From contig CAMVHR010000033.1 of the NCBI GenBank assembly GCA_947167345.1, positions 1 to 33,474 of the forward strand: a stretch of 33,474 nt of DNA, written 5' to 3'. The translations under genes and the position numbers were made by a program. The notes under the pieces were generated by a model. That model saw only the letters and a program-made list of their open reading frames with translations, was not told the DNA's origin and made no database searches. The DNA is from an uncultured Treponema sp. (GTDB lineage: Bacteria > Spirochaetota > Spirochaetia > Treponematales > Treponemataceae). Below are positions 22,496 through 30,800 of the stretch, one piece after another (positions within the stretch are counted from its first letter, which is position 1; each line of letters starts with the position of its first letter).

Positions 22496-23966
22496 TTTAA
22501 CCCTTGACGGGCTGAAAGTCCCTGCTTTAACAGGATACAAGACAAAGATTGGAACTGTCGTTAAGGAAACGGCAGAAAACAAAGGGCGGCTTACGGCTGC
22601 TGAGGTTGCAGACAACATAGCAATGCCATGGATCCGCTCAAGGCCCATACAGGTAGATTCAGACTGTACTCTGGGCAGGGCGGACTATGACGCAAGGATA
22701 ATGGCCGTTACTCCCGGCATTACGATAACTCTGGGCGGAGCATCATACGCAGGATGCACCGTCACTGTATATGCGTGCATTGATGGCGGCTCCGTCACGG
22801 TTGAGACGGGAAGCGACAGCAAGCCTGTTTCAGCTGGATGTTCAGCCGTATTCATGTGGAATGGTACAGCCTTTGCAGTTTCTAATTTTGCAAATACTGG
22901 TCAAAGTACCAAAGATAAAGATAATAAGGCTAGGGGACCTTATTCAAATGGAGATTGGGCTTTTAACTGCATGAGCAACGCTTCTTATCGCTTAACTGCA
23001 GAACAGGAATCAATTCTTGTAACTGGGACTGCTTCAAAATCTGCCCCTACTGGGCATTCAGGAGGAGCTCATATAGCTGTGGCAAATCTTGATAAACTGA
23101 CAGCATTGACATGGGACGGGGATCCTCCTTCTCTACCTAAAAATATGGCAGTAATAAAGATAAAACCTAACAATACTGAACAAGACAGAAAAACATTCTT
23201 TCTTTTAACATATTTTGTGTCAAACACAGCACCGACATGGGCGGCATGGAGTTGCAGAAAATCAAAGGAAACAGGGGCATTTCAGGCTGTCTTCTTGTTA
23301 GGTTTCAATGCTCCAGACTCTACAACTGGTAAATATCTGTCTTTCCAGCAGGACCCCTTTAACAGACCTGCAAATTTTTCGTGGACAGACCAATGGCTCT
23401 CTTTTAATTTTTACCTTTCCGATATGGAACCCGATGAGGAGGGGTATATATATATAGGCCTTACAACATCCGTTGGCTCTGGAAACATTTGTTGCTGGGC
23501 TACGGCAGACAGGAATACTGACCGTATTATTATGAATGCAAGAAGTTTTGTCTATGGAATCTCTGGGGGTTCTTGGGCTGGGGGGACTTTTTCTAGCAAT
23601 ACCGTTCTTGATTCATTCTCCTATACTTCTATCGGGAAGATTCTAATGGTTCCTATTGATAAAAATCACAGGGATATTCTTGTTGGGTTTGCTACAAGGG
23701 CTTACCCTGAAATTCTTCCTTGTATTAGTTGGTTTTTTCAGAACAAAGGAATACTAGATAAAAATCCTCCTTATCCTTGCATCCCCATTTTTACTGAGGT
23801 TGGAATAAATCACCAGTTGCCGAAAATAGGAGTATTTATACCTTCTGACATAGTGGATAAATATGTCGTACAAATCCAAGGCTGTTACTTTCTTCCTCTG
23901 CGCGCTGACTCAATTGCAACTAGAGAAGGATTTCTTATCTATTGGTGTTGGACCGAATCTGTATAG
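22485..23966 (+). CDS. Putative tail fibre / receptor-binding protein
   Basis: A 493-residue protein. The N-terminal part (about 1-130, VPALTGYKTKIGTVVKETAE, GITITLGGASYAGCTVTVYA) has phage-like composition and probably attaches to the tail. From about residue 145 (NTGQSTKDKDNKARG) the DNA becomes much more AT-rich and codon use changes. The remainder is beta-rich with many aromatic residues and no recognised domain, as expected for a receptor-binding head. It is the last rightward gene, followed by a hairpin. No variable repeat or reverse transcriptase of a diversity-generating system is present. Confidence 0.65.
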   Translation: MVIDLTLDGLKVPALTGYKTKIGTVVKETAENKGRLTAAEVADNIAMPWIRSRPIQVDSDCTLGRADYDARIMAVTPGITITLGGASYAGCTVTVYACIDGGSVTVETGSDSKPVSAGCSAVFMWNGTAFAVSNFANTGQSTKDKDNKARGPYSNGDWAFNCMSNASYRLTAEQESILVTGTASKSAPTGHSGGAHIAVANLDKLTALTWDGDPPSLPKNMAVIKIKPNNTEQDRKTFFLLTYFVSNTAPTWAAWSCRKSKETGAFQAVFLLGFNAPDSTTGKYLSFQQDPFNRPANFSWTDQWLSFNFYLSDMEPDEEGYIYIGLTTSVGSGNICCWATADRNTDRIIMNARSFVYGISGGSWAGGTFSSNTVLDSFSYTSIGKILMVPIDKNHRDILVGFATRAYPEILPCISWFFQNKGILDKNPPYPCIPIFTEVGINHQLPKIGVFIPSDIVDKYVVQIQGCYFLPLRADSIATREGFLIYWCWTESV

Positions 23967-23967
23967 A

Positions 23968-24005
23968 GAAAAATGCCCTGAATCAATCTTTGCGACTCAG
24001 GGCAT
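23968..24005 (-). terminator. Terminator between fibre gene and BrnTA
   Basis: ATGCCCTGA (23973-23981) and TCAGGGCAT (23997-24005) form a 9-bp perfect stem. On the minus strand it is followed by TTTTT, so it acts leftward as an intrinsic terminator. Rightward it lacks a T run but may also end the late transcript. Confidence 0.75.
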
Positions 24006-24033
24006 AAAAGAATTATTACTAATTTAGATAGCG

Positions 24034-24279
24034 TCATTCTGACAGTATCTTTTCAATTATGAATCTGGAAACGCTTTTGCCGCTAGACAAGAAAAAAAGG
24101 ACTCCTGTTAAGGAGTCCAGTAAGGTTTCCTTTTTGCCATGCTGGGCGTAATAGTCGGATAAGATGTCTTGAAGGAAAGTAATTAGTTTGTCAGAAAGTA
24201 TCTTGCACAATTCCGTGGCAGGTAGGTTTAGACAGCTTGCTGCACCTTTACCTCGTAATCTACCTTTGCTTATTTTCAT
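24034..24279 (-). CDS. Small ORF downstream of brnA, doubtful
   Basis: An 81-residue frame starting ATG 24279, which overlaps the brnA TGA as ATGA. The N-terminal part is basic (MKISKGRLRGKGAASCLNL) and the rest helical (ILSDKLITFLQDILSDYYAQ). A perfect intrinsic terminator lies inside it (24092-24118), encoding LLDSLTGVLFF, so most transcripts would not cover the end. I do not recognise it. It may be an unused frame or a trailing remnant. Confidence 0.3.
   Translation of the reverse strand: MKISKGRLRGKGAASCLNLPATELCKILSDKLITFLQDILSDYYAQHGKKETLLDSLTGVLFFLSSGKSVSRFIIEKILSE
24092..24118 (-). terminator. Intrinsic terminator of the brnTA operon
   Basis: On the minus strand GGACTCCT, loop TAAC and AGGAGTCC (24099-24118) form a perfect 8-bp stem followed by seven T residues (complement of 24092-24098). 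This is a strong leftward terminator about 160 bases after the brnA stop. Confidence 0.85.
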
Positions 24280-24590
24280 AAGCATTTCTGCAGCAGTTCC
24301 TTGTCGTCAATACAAAGGTCAATCATCCTGCTAAGAATGGCCGTGTAGCCTTTACCCAGCTTCTTTGCTTTCTCGATTGTACGTGGAAGCAGACGGATAG
24401 CAACAACCTGACGTTTACGCTCTTCACGCTGAAGGAGTGCCTGTCGTGCAAATTCCTCATACTGTTCATCGGTGAATTCTGGACTGTCTTCGTCATAAGT
24501 AACAGGCATTTTTGATGCGGCATCAATTTCTGCAATCTGCTCTTCTGTGGGCTTTACGTTCGTATCAAGTACATATTTAACTGTTGCCAT
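24276..24590 (-). CDS. brnA: BrnA-family antitoxin
   Basis: A 104-residue DNA-binding antitoxin that neutralises BrnT and represses the operon. The front half (SKMPVTYDEDSPEFTDEQYE) is the signature of BrnA-type proteins. The C-terminal VVAIRLLPRTIEKAKKLGKG then YTAILSRMIDLCI is a ribbon-helix-helix with the usual LGKGYT motif. ATG 24590 has GGAG upstream and overlaps the toxin end by 14 bases. The order toxin-first is usual for brnTA. Confidence 0.9.
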   Translation of the reverse strand: MATVKYVLDTNVKPTEEQIAEIDAASKMPVTYDEDSPEFTDEQYEEFARQALLQREERKRQVVAIRLLPRTIEKAKKLGKGYTAILSRMIDLCIDDKELLQKCL

Positions 24591-24849
24591 AGTAAATCTC
24601 CTTTTCTTTTGCATTTGCAATGCGGGCGGAAATAAGGCGAGTCACATCACCTCTTTCCGTAAACACGACTGTAAGAATGTCCTTGACCATTCCGATGGTA
24701 ATAAAGCGCTCTTCCTTTATGGTGCTGTGGAAACTGTCAAAAACTTCAACCCTTTCTGTATCGGCGAAAACAAGAGCAGCTGTTTCAAAAGAAATTCCAT
24801 GTTTCTTTTTGTTTTTTTCGTTCTTGTTTTCGTCCCATTCAAAATCCAT
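24577..24849 (-). CDS. brnT: BrnT-family ribonuclease toxin
   Basis: A 90-residue RelE-like RNase that stops translation. The sequence shows all family marks: FEWDENKNEKNKKKHGISFE at the start, then AALVFADTERVEVFDS, a central EERFITIG, and RLISARIANAKEKEIYY. ATG 24849 is preferred to an upstream TTG at 24864. It is transcribed from a promoter with a palindromic operator immediately upstream. It sits next to the integrase, a common place for stabilising toxin-antitoxin pairs on prophages. Confidence 0.93.
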   Translation of the reverse strand: MDFEWDENKNEKNKKKHGISFETAALVFADTERVEVFDSFHSTIKEERFITIGMVKDILTVVFTERGDVTRLISARIANAKEKEIYYGNS

Positions 24850-24855
24850 AATTAT

Positions 24856-24884
24856 ATAATACAAAAAGTATTACATTTTGGCAA
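24856..24884 (-). promoter_or_regulatory. brnTA promoter and operator
   Basis: On the minus strand TTGCCA (complement of 24879-24884), a 17-base spacer and TATTAT (complement of 24856-24861) form a good sigma-70 promoter. TAATAC and GTATTA make a palindrome around a 5-base centre (24857-24873) inside the spacer and -10 box, a likely BrnA-BrnT operator. Confidence 0.7.
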
Positions 24885-24902
24885 GGATAAAGTTTATTTT
24901 GT

Positions 24903-25988
24903 TTATACCGTCAGCATGGAATCCTGTTCTGTTATGAACTCCGGCACGGCTGCAACCGCATCCTTTTTCTTTCTATCTGATACCACCGCATACTGCATTG
25001 TAGTCTGAATGCGAGTATGACCAAGCAACCTCATGACAGTGTACAGATCTGCACCATATTCAAGCAGAAGTGTTGCATCCGTATGTCGTGCCGTGTGCCA
25101 GCTTACGTTCTTGCGTATTCCTGCGGCTTCTGCCCAGCCGTGTAGGTAACGGTTTGTTGTAGTTCTGGTCTTTGCCAGTTCAGGAAAAATAAGTGAGTCT
25201 ATGTCATGCCCCTCTGATTCTCCAATTATGGCAAGAGTAGTGGGTTTGACAGGTACTACTACGAGCTTACGTGTTTTCTTCTGTCTCTTTATTATTTCCA
25301 TTCTTTGGAAATCAACATCTTTCCATTTTAATTGGATTAAATCAGAAATGCGGAAACCCGTGCAGCAGCCGAAAAGAAAAGCCTTGCGGATTTCGGTCTG
25401 TAAAGATTCAGGCATTGAGCCCTTTCTGGAATAAGGAGTAACCGCCATCTTTCGGACTTCTTCCAAAGAAAGAAATTCTTTTTTGCTGTCCGGCACTGAT
25501 ATGTGCCTTATTCCGCTCGACGGATCACGGGTAATAAGTCCGTCACGAACGGCTTTTTTAAGGCATTGCCGTACTAAACAGCAGTATTTTTCCTGTGTAT
25601 GCGCTGACTTTAATCCCGAATCCTTTTTTATACGTTCCTGAAAATCCTCAAACCATCCCGGAGTAATGTCAATAAGCCTTATGCGCCTGCCGCCGAATCT
25701 GTCGAGATAGGGGAGACACTTATATATGATGGAATCCCTTTTTAACAGGCTCTGTTTTTCGACATACTCATAAAGCGAAAGCTTAGACTCCGGCGGTGTA
25801 ATGCCGTTCTGTCCCTGTATTAAGAGCAGCTCTTTCTTGCTCCTCATAAGCTCAGCAAGCTTCATGATCTCTTTGTTTTGTTCCGGATTTTCCGAAACAT
25901 GCAACCCTGTGGATTCTTCCGTTCTGATTCCACCCGACACTGTGACAATATGCACAATGCCCCTTCTGATTCTGATTTTTACTCCCAT
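24903..25988 (-). CDS. int: Tyrosine recombinase/integrase
   Basis: A 361-residue phage integrase. The N-terminal arm-binding part is followed by a core-binding SAM-like domain (about 70-165). The catalytic domain has Arg 213 (TGFRISDL), a Lys near 237 in the RQKKTRK hairpin, His 298 and Arg 301 (HTARHT), His 324 (LLGHT) and Tyr 333 (MQYAVV), all in place. The type with 'TGFRISDL' and 'ARHT' is common among Bacteroidetes-style integrases. ATG 25988 has an AAGGGG ribosome site. The gene points away from tRNA-Leu, with 11-bp repeats between the two. Confidence 0.95.
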   Translation of the reverse strand: MGVKIRIRRGIVHIVTVSGGIRTEESTGLHVSENPEQNKEIMKLAELMRSKKELLLIQGQNGITPPESKLSLYEYVEKQSLLKRDSIIYKCLPYLDRFGGRRIRLIDITPGWFEDFQERIKKDSGLKSAHTQEKYCCLVRQCLKKAVRDGLITRDPSSGIRHISVPDSKKEFLSLEEVRKMAVTPYSRKGSMPESLQTEIRKAFLFGCCTGFRISDLIQLKWKDVDFQRMEIIKRQKKTRKLVVVPVKPTTLAIIGESEGHDIDSLIFPELAKTRTTTNRYLHGWAEAAGIRKNVSWHTARHTDATLLLEYGADLYTVMRLLGHTRIQTTMQYAVVSDRKKKDAVAAVPEFITEQDSMLTV

Positions 25989-26018
25989 ATCTGATGCCCC
26001 TTGAAAGTGCAGGTTCCC

Positions 26019-26051
26019 ATGACCGCATTACGACCGCATTATGACCGCATT
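26019..26051. repeat. Three 11-bp tandem repeats upstream of int
   Basis: ATGACCGCATT, ACGACCGCATT and ATGACCGCATT follow one another without gaps (26019-26029, 26030-26040, 26041-26051). A second pair of related 10-mers (AAATGAGGGC, AAATGAAGGC) lies just beyond (about 26060-26080). Such arrays next to int are typical of integrase arm or excisionase sites near the attachment site. Alternatively they are operators for int. Confidence 0.7.
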
Positions 26052-26190
26052 TTTTATGTAAAATGAGGGCAAATGAAGGCAATTAATGCAAAGTCTCAAA
26101 ACCGAGGTTATGCGGAATATTTCTTGCGGTTGGAAAATAAATTATTGTAATACAAAGAATTACATTTTATAAAAATGACAAAAAGGCAAT

Positions 26191-26216
26191 AAAAAAGACC
26201 GCTGAAAAAGCGGTCT
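26191..26216 (-). terminator. Terminator after tRNA-Leu
   Basis: On the minus strand AGACCGC, loop TTTTTCA and GCGGTCT are followed by six T residues. It lies 8 bases after the tRNA 3' end. Its presence shows the tRNA transcription unit is complete. Confidence 0.9.
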
Positions 26217-26224
26217 GTATCTAT

Positions 26225-26308
26225 TGCCCGGAACAAGACTTGAACTTGCACACCCGTTAGAGCTCTAGTACCTGAAACTAGCGTGTCTACCAATTCCACC
26301 ATCCGGGC
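26225..26308 (-). tRNA. tRNA-Leu (anticodon CAG)
   Basis: An 84-base tRNA with a 7-bp acceptor stem (GCCCGGA with TCCGGGC), discriminator A, and no encoded CCA. The anticodon stem CTAGT/ACTAG holds the loop TTCAGGT, so the anticodon is CAG. A variable arm (GAGCTCTAACGGGTGT region) marks the type II leucine class. The T arm is GCAAG-TTCAAGT-CTTGT. It stands at the prophage border, but its 3' end is not seen repeated on the left side. Confidence 0.95.
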
Positions 26309-26320
26309 TTATATCGTAAT

Positions 26321-26348
26321 ATTATATCTATTTTTTTATTTTGGTCAA
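26321..26348 (-). promoter_or_regulatory. Promoter of tRNA-Leu
   Basis: On the minus strand TTGACC (complement of 26343-26348), a 16-base A-rich spacer and a perfect TATAAT (complement of 26321-26326) lie 12 bases before the tRNA 5' end. This is a near-consensus sigma-70 promoter. Confidence 0.8.
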
Positions 26349-26377
26349 TAATGAAAAATGTATTTTGTAATTGATTT

Positions 26378-26776
26378 CTAAAAAAATCCCATTCTAGTAA
26401 ATATAATTCCTACTATGGCAAATAAAACTGCAAGGCTTACAATATAAAGCCAAATAGGAGCATCATCATTCCGTACTTGCTTGAATTTTTGTATAGATTT
26501 ATCTTTTGTTTTTCTTTTAACAGATTTTGATGAATTTGTTATATTTTTGTGAGAATAAGATTCAGAATGACTTGTACCGAAAATGTCATCAGGTGTCATT
26601 GCATAATGGCATTTTGGACAACCATCTTTAAAAGCTGTCACAGCCCCCATGTGTCCACATTGTGGACATCTGACTGCAGAAAAAAATCTTCCGCAATGAG
26701 GACAGAAGCGCGCATTTGCTGCTACTTCCTCACCGCAGTTTTCACAAAAATACTTTGCACTTTTTGAGCTTGCCAT
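26378..26776 (-). CDS. Double zinc-ribbon protein with C-terminal membrane helix
   Basis: A 132-residue protein. Two zinc ribbons are seen at Cys 11, 14, 25 and 28 and at Cys 37, 40, 53 and 56. A Ser/Lys-rich linker follows (about 65-103). The C-terminal hydrophobic helix (about 108-128, WLYIVSLAVLFAIVGIIF) anchors it in the membrane, with the ribbons likely on the cytoplasmic side. No particular function can be assigned. The start is 3 bases after the stop of the upstream gene, so the two form an operon. Confidence 0.85.
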   Translation of the reverse strand: MASSKSAKYFCENCGEEVAANARFCPHCGRFFSAVRCPQCGHMGAVTAFKDGCPKCHYAMTPDDIFGTSHSESYSHKNITNSSKSVKRKTKDKSIQKFKQVRNDDAPIWLYIVSLAVLFAIVGIIFTRMGFF

Positions 26777-26779
26777 AAT

Positions 26780-27742
26780 TTATTCTGTACCTAAATTATC
26801 TACGGAATAATTATAAATCTGCCATATACCGTCTCTCTGACGGACGTAATATGTATATCTCTTTTTTTCTATAAAAGTCCCATTGTCAAAGTATTCCAAG
26901 ACTTTTACACTTCCTTCAACTTGAGAATATGTAGTTGTTTCAATTTCAAACTTAGAAGGAATTGCAACTATATCTGAATCAATTCTATTCTGCTGCAAGT
27001 CTGAGCGGAATGCAGCAAGCATCTGATTTCTTCCGTCTGCACTTTCAGCATTATATCTGTTGCTTCTAGCTGGATTTCTCTTGAGCATTTCTTCAAGATT
27101 CATATAAAGAAAATATTGATCCCATAAGCTTCTTTGTCGGGCAATGATAGTCTGTTCTATAACTTTATCTGGACTGATTTCTTCTGGTTGCAACACTGCT
27201 GCCGTTGAAACAGCAACAGGAATTTTAGAAGATGAAGCAGAAGCTGGAGAAGGGCGAACTTCCAAACTCAAGCGATTAGAAATTATATATTGATTTTTTT
27301 TATTATAAAGTTCTGGATAGAATCGTAAATCTACATAGTAAATTGAGGCGCGTTTTACATCCAAAAATTCTTTTAAGTTTTCTACAAAGGAATATTCTTC
27401 TCCTGGCTCAAGAGCAATTTCTCTGAAGTAAACTGCTTGACTGGTTGTTCTTTTTTCAACAAGGGCATTTGTAGATGGCAGCTGAGAGTTCTTTACATCA
27501 AATGCATTAAAATCAATGCTGAACATGTGGTCATCCGCCATCTTAAATCGAAGTGTTTCACTTCCTGTATTTGCAACTGTAATATGAATTTTTACAGGAT
27601 TATTTTCAGAATCTCCTGGATAATACATTGTTCTATCGTAAAACTTGATTGAAACCTTTGCATTATCAGATAAAGATTCCGATGCATGTGTATGGGCAAA
27701 AACAAGAATAGTTGTTATAATACATATTAGTATTCGTTTCAC
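26780..27742 (-). CDS. Conserved periplasmic protein
   Basis: A 320-residue protein with a clear signal peptide (KRILICIITTILVFAHTHA). A beta-sandwich domain follows (about 25-165; IKFYDRTMYYPGDSENNPVK, HITVANTGSETLRF), similar to intermediate-filament- or BsuPI-like folds. Then comes a Ser/Ala-rich linker near 170 and a helical C-terminal part with a strand-rich end (KRYTYYVRQRDGIWQIYNYS), similar to lipoprotein or nuclear-transport-factor-like folds. I do not recognise the family. Divergent from mfd, with a 63-base gap that must hold promoters for both. Confidence 0.8.
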   Translation of the reverse strand: MKRILICIITTILVFAHTHASESLSDNAKVSIKFYDRTMYYPGDSENNPVKIHITVANTGSETLRFKMADDHMFSIDFNAFDVKNSQLPSTNALVEKRTTSQAVYFREIALEPGEEYSFVENLKEFLDVKRASIYYVDLRFYPELYNKKNQYIISNRLSLEVRPSPASASSSKIPVAVSTAAVLQPEEISPDKVIEQTIIARQRSLWDQYFLYMNLEEMLKRNPARSNRYNAESADGRNQMLAAFRSDLQQNRIDSDIVAIPSKFEIETTTYSQVEGSVKVLEYFDNGTFIEKKRYTYYVRQRDGIWQIYNYSVDNLGTE

Positions 27743-27805
27743 AGTAATAACTCCCGTCTGTATATCAGACTTAGTTAAATTTCTTTACTTGAATATCGGT
27801 TGTTT

Positions 27806-30800
27806 ATGAAAAATAATTTATCACTTTTTCCTTTGTTAAAATCTTACGAATCTTTTTATTCATCTGTAACACAAATTGCAGATGATAAAGTTTCATATCC
27901 TGCAGATATTTTTGGATTAAAAGGCAGTTTGTCATCCTTTTATATGGCACAATACATGCAGAGAAGAATTTTAGACAGAATCCATGATGAGCAGTATGAT
28001 ATTAGGCATGATAGTTTTCAAGAAGATTTTATTGTCATTGCATCTTCAGAAAAAGAAGCTGATGAATTTGAGTCTGACTTCAATACAATTTGTAATGGCG
28101 ACATAAATGTTTATAAAATGCCTTGGTGGGGAACTTTACCATATCGTCCCGCAGCAAAAGGTTCTTCTGTTTTTGGGCAGAGAGCCTGTGTACTTTCAAA
28201 GCTTTCATCAAAAAATCCTAAAACAGAAAATCCGAGGGTGTTTATAATTCCACTGAGAGCCTTGCTTTCTCCAGTTCCATCACCTTCATACATAAGAAGT
28301 ATCATTACAAAGATTCGCAAAGGTCAAAAATTAGATCCTGAACAACTTGCTAACCGTCTTATTGAGCAGGGATATATTAGAGTACCACGTGTTACTGTAA
28401 AAGGAGAATTTGCATTGCGAGGTGAAGTGCTTGATGTTTTTATGCCAGGAGAATCATTTGCCAGCCGTATAGTGTTTGATTTTGATACTGTTGATCAAAT
28501 TAAACTTTTTGATGCAGAATCTCAATCATCAAAACAGAATTGTGAAAGTCTTATTATTTATCCAATGAAAGAAGTTGTATGGACAGATGAATTATGTGAA
28601 AAACTTGATAATTTTTTTAAAAAAGAGGATGAAGTAGGAATTTCAAATGATTTTGCAATTTATGATGCCAACCGAAAAAAAAGCATTCACTCTTCATTTT
28701 CTCAAGCATCATACAAAGAAAGCAAACAGGTTCCTTTAGAACAAGAATATATTCACCTTGGACTAACAGAAGAGGCCAAAAAAGAAAAGGAACGTATCCT
28801 TGCAGAGCTGTCTGTTACCAGAATGTCAGAAGGAGAAGAATTTTTTTACGGTATTCTGTGGGATTCTAGTTATTCAGTTTTAGATTATATAGATGAATCC
28901 TCTTGTGTTTTTTGTATGGATTATGAACGATTGTGTAATGCTCAAAAACTTTTAAATAATGAATATTCTATTTCATATAGGTCAGCGAGGCAAAAATTTC
29001 CAGTTTTACGTCCAGAATTAGTTTTGTATGATTTTAATCAAATCATACAAAAACACATAAAGCGTATCCATTTTCATTCTCTCGAATCAGAAGAGTCATT
29101 TGAAAACAATATGTCAAAGTCTTCATTTCACATTCAAAGTGAAGCACCTCAGAGTTTTTTTGGAAATATCAATTATTTTAAGGAGCAATTGACATCTTTA
29201 CAAAATGAAGGTTGGCATATATATATTTTTGCTGATAGTGAAAATCAGTGTTTACGAATAAAAGAAGTTGTAAGGGATTTTTTATCTGTTGATTCAAAAT
29301 ACCTTTATCCTGTAGAAGTTCTTCCATTTGCCATTACAGAAGGTTTTTCAATTACGGATGAAAAACTTTTAGTAATTCAAGAGAATGAAATTTTTGGAAG
29401 AAAAAAGGCAGCTCCAAAATCAATTCGCAAGGCAAAATCAAAGGTTATTGATACTTTTGTTGAATTGACCCCAGGTGATTATGTGGTTCATGTAAATAAT
29501 GGAATTGGACTTTTTAAAGGTATAGAACGAATAAAGTCTATGGGAACAGAACGTGATTACATAAAACTAGAATATGCGGATGAAGAATTTGTTTTTGTGC
29601 CCATAGAGCAAGTAAATTTAGTTCAGCGATATATTGGAAGTGAATCAGAAAAACCTCGTCTTGACAGAATTGGTTCTAAGAGTTGGAATGCTCGTAAAGC
29701 AAAAGTTCAGCAAAAGGTTGAAGAAATTGCAGAAAAGCTTATAGATTTGTATTCAAAGCGTACGGCTTCCCGTGGGTATGCTTTTCCAAAGGATACAGAA
29801 TGGCAGGCTGCATTTGAAGCGGCTTTTCCTTATGAAGATACTCCAGATCAGTATGTAGCAACTCAAGACATAAAAAATGACATGGAACGTCCTGTTCCTA
29901 TGGATAGATTAGTCTGTGGTGATGTAGGTTATGGAAAAACAGAAATAGCAATGAGAGCCGCTTTCAAAGCTGTAATGGGAGGAAAGCAAGTTGCATTTTT
30001 GGCTCCTACAACAATTTTAGCCGAGCAACATTATGAAAACTGCATTGAACGATTTAAAAATTTTCCAGTGCAGATTGCTATGCTTTCCCGTTTTGTATCA
30101 CCTTCAGAACAGAAAAAGGTAATTGAAAAACTTGCTGCAGGAAAAATTGACATAGTTATAGGTACTCACAGAATTATCCAAAAAGATGTCTTGTATAAGG
30201 ATTTAGGATTAATGATTATCGATGAGGAACAGCGTTTTGGTGTTAAGGACAAGGAAAAACTAAAGGTTTTGAAAACTAATATTGATAGTCTTGCTATGAG
30301 TGCAACGCCAATTCCACGTACATTACACATGAGCCTTTTGAAAATTAGAGATATGTCTTTACTTACAACACCTCCTCATAATAGGCAACCTATAGAAACT
30401 GCAATAGAGGCTTATTCTGATGAAAAGGTTGCACAGGCTATCCGCCAGGAAGTAGAGAGAGGTGGACAGGTATTTTATCTTCATAATAGAGTTGAAACTC
30501 TTGAAGCTACAAGAACAAAACTGGAACAGCTTGTTCCTGAAATGATGATCGATATTGCTCATGGACAGATGACTAGCGATCAATTAGATGATATTTTCAG
30601 GCGATTTAAAATGGGGGGATTTAATGTTCTTGTTGCAACAACTATTATTGAAAATGGAATAGATATTCCGAATGTAAATACTATTATTATAGATCGTGCC
30701 GATATGTATGGAGTTAGCCAGTTATATCAGCTTAGAGGACGTGTAGGACGTAGTGACCGCAAAGCTTACGCGTATTTGTTTTATCCTGAAAATAAGGCTC

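Larger units (their letters stand above)
1857..26100. mobile_element. HK97-like siphovirus prophage (early region missing)
   Basis: The element comprises terminase, HK97 portal, protease and capsid, connectors, tail tube, chaperone, tape measure, lambda-like tip proteins, fibre, lysis genes, BrnTA and a tyrosine integrase. Base composition is clearly less AT-rich than the flanking host genes. The integrase lies at the right end facing inward, next to tRNA-Leu. No repressor, excisionase, replication genes or intact small terminase is present. I could not find a repeated attachment core at the left end. Edges are approximate: the left is placed at the first phage-like bases after the IS200 remnant, the right just beyond the repeats upstream of the integrase. 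Confidence 0.85.

Noticed and set aside
22485..23966. Diversity-generating retroelement acting on the fibre gene
   Set aside because: No reverse transcriptase and no template/variable repeat pair seen; the composition shift is better explained by module exchange.
26225..26240. tRNA-Leu 3' end as attachment core
   Set aside because: The tRNA is followed by its own terminator and no copy of its 3' end was found by eye near 1527-1950; not excluded if attL was deleted.
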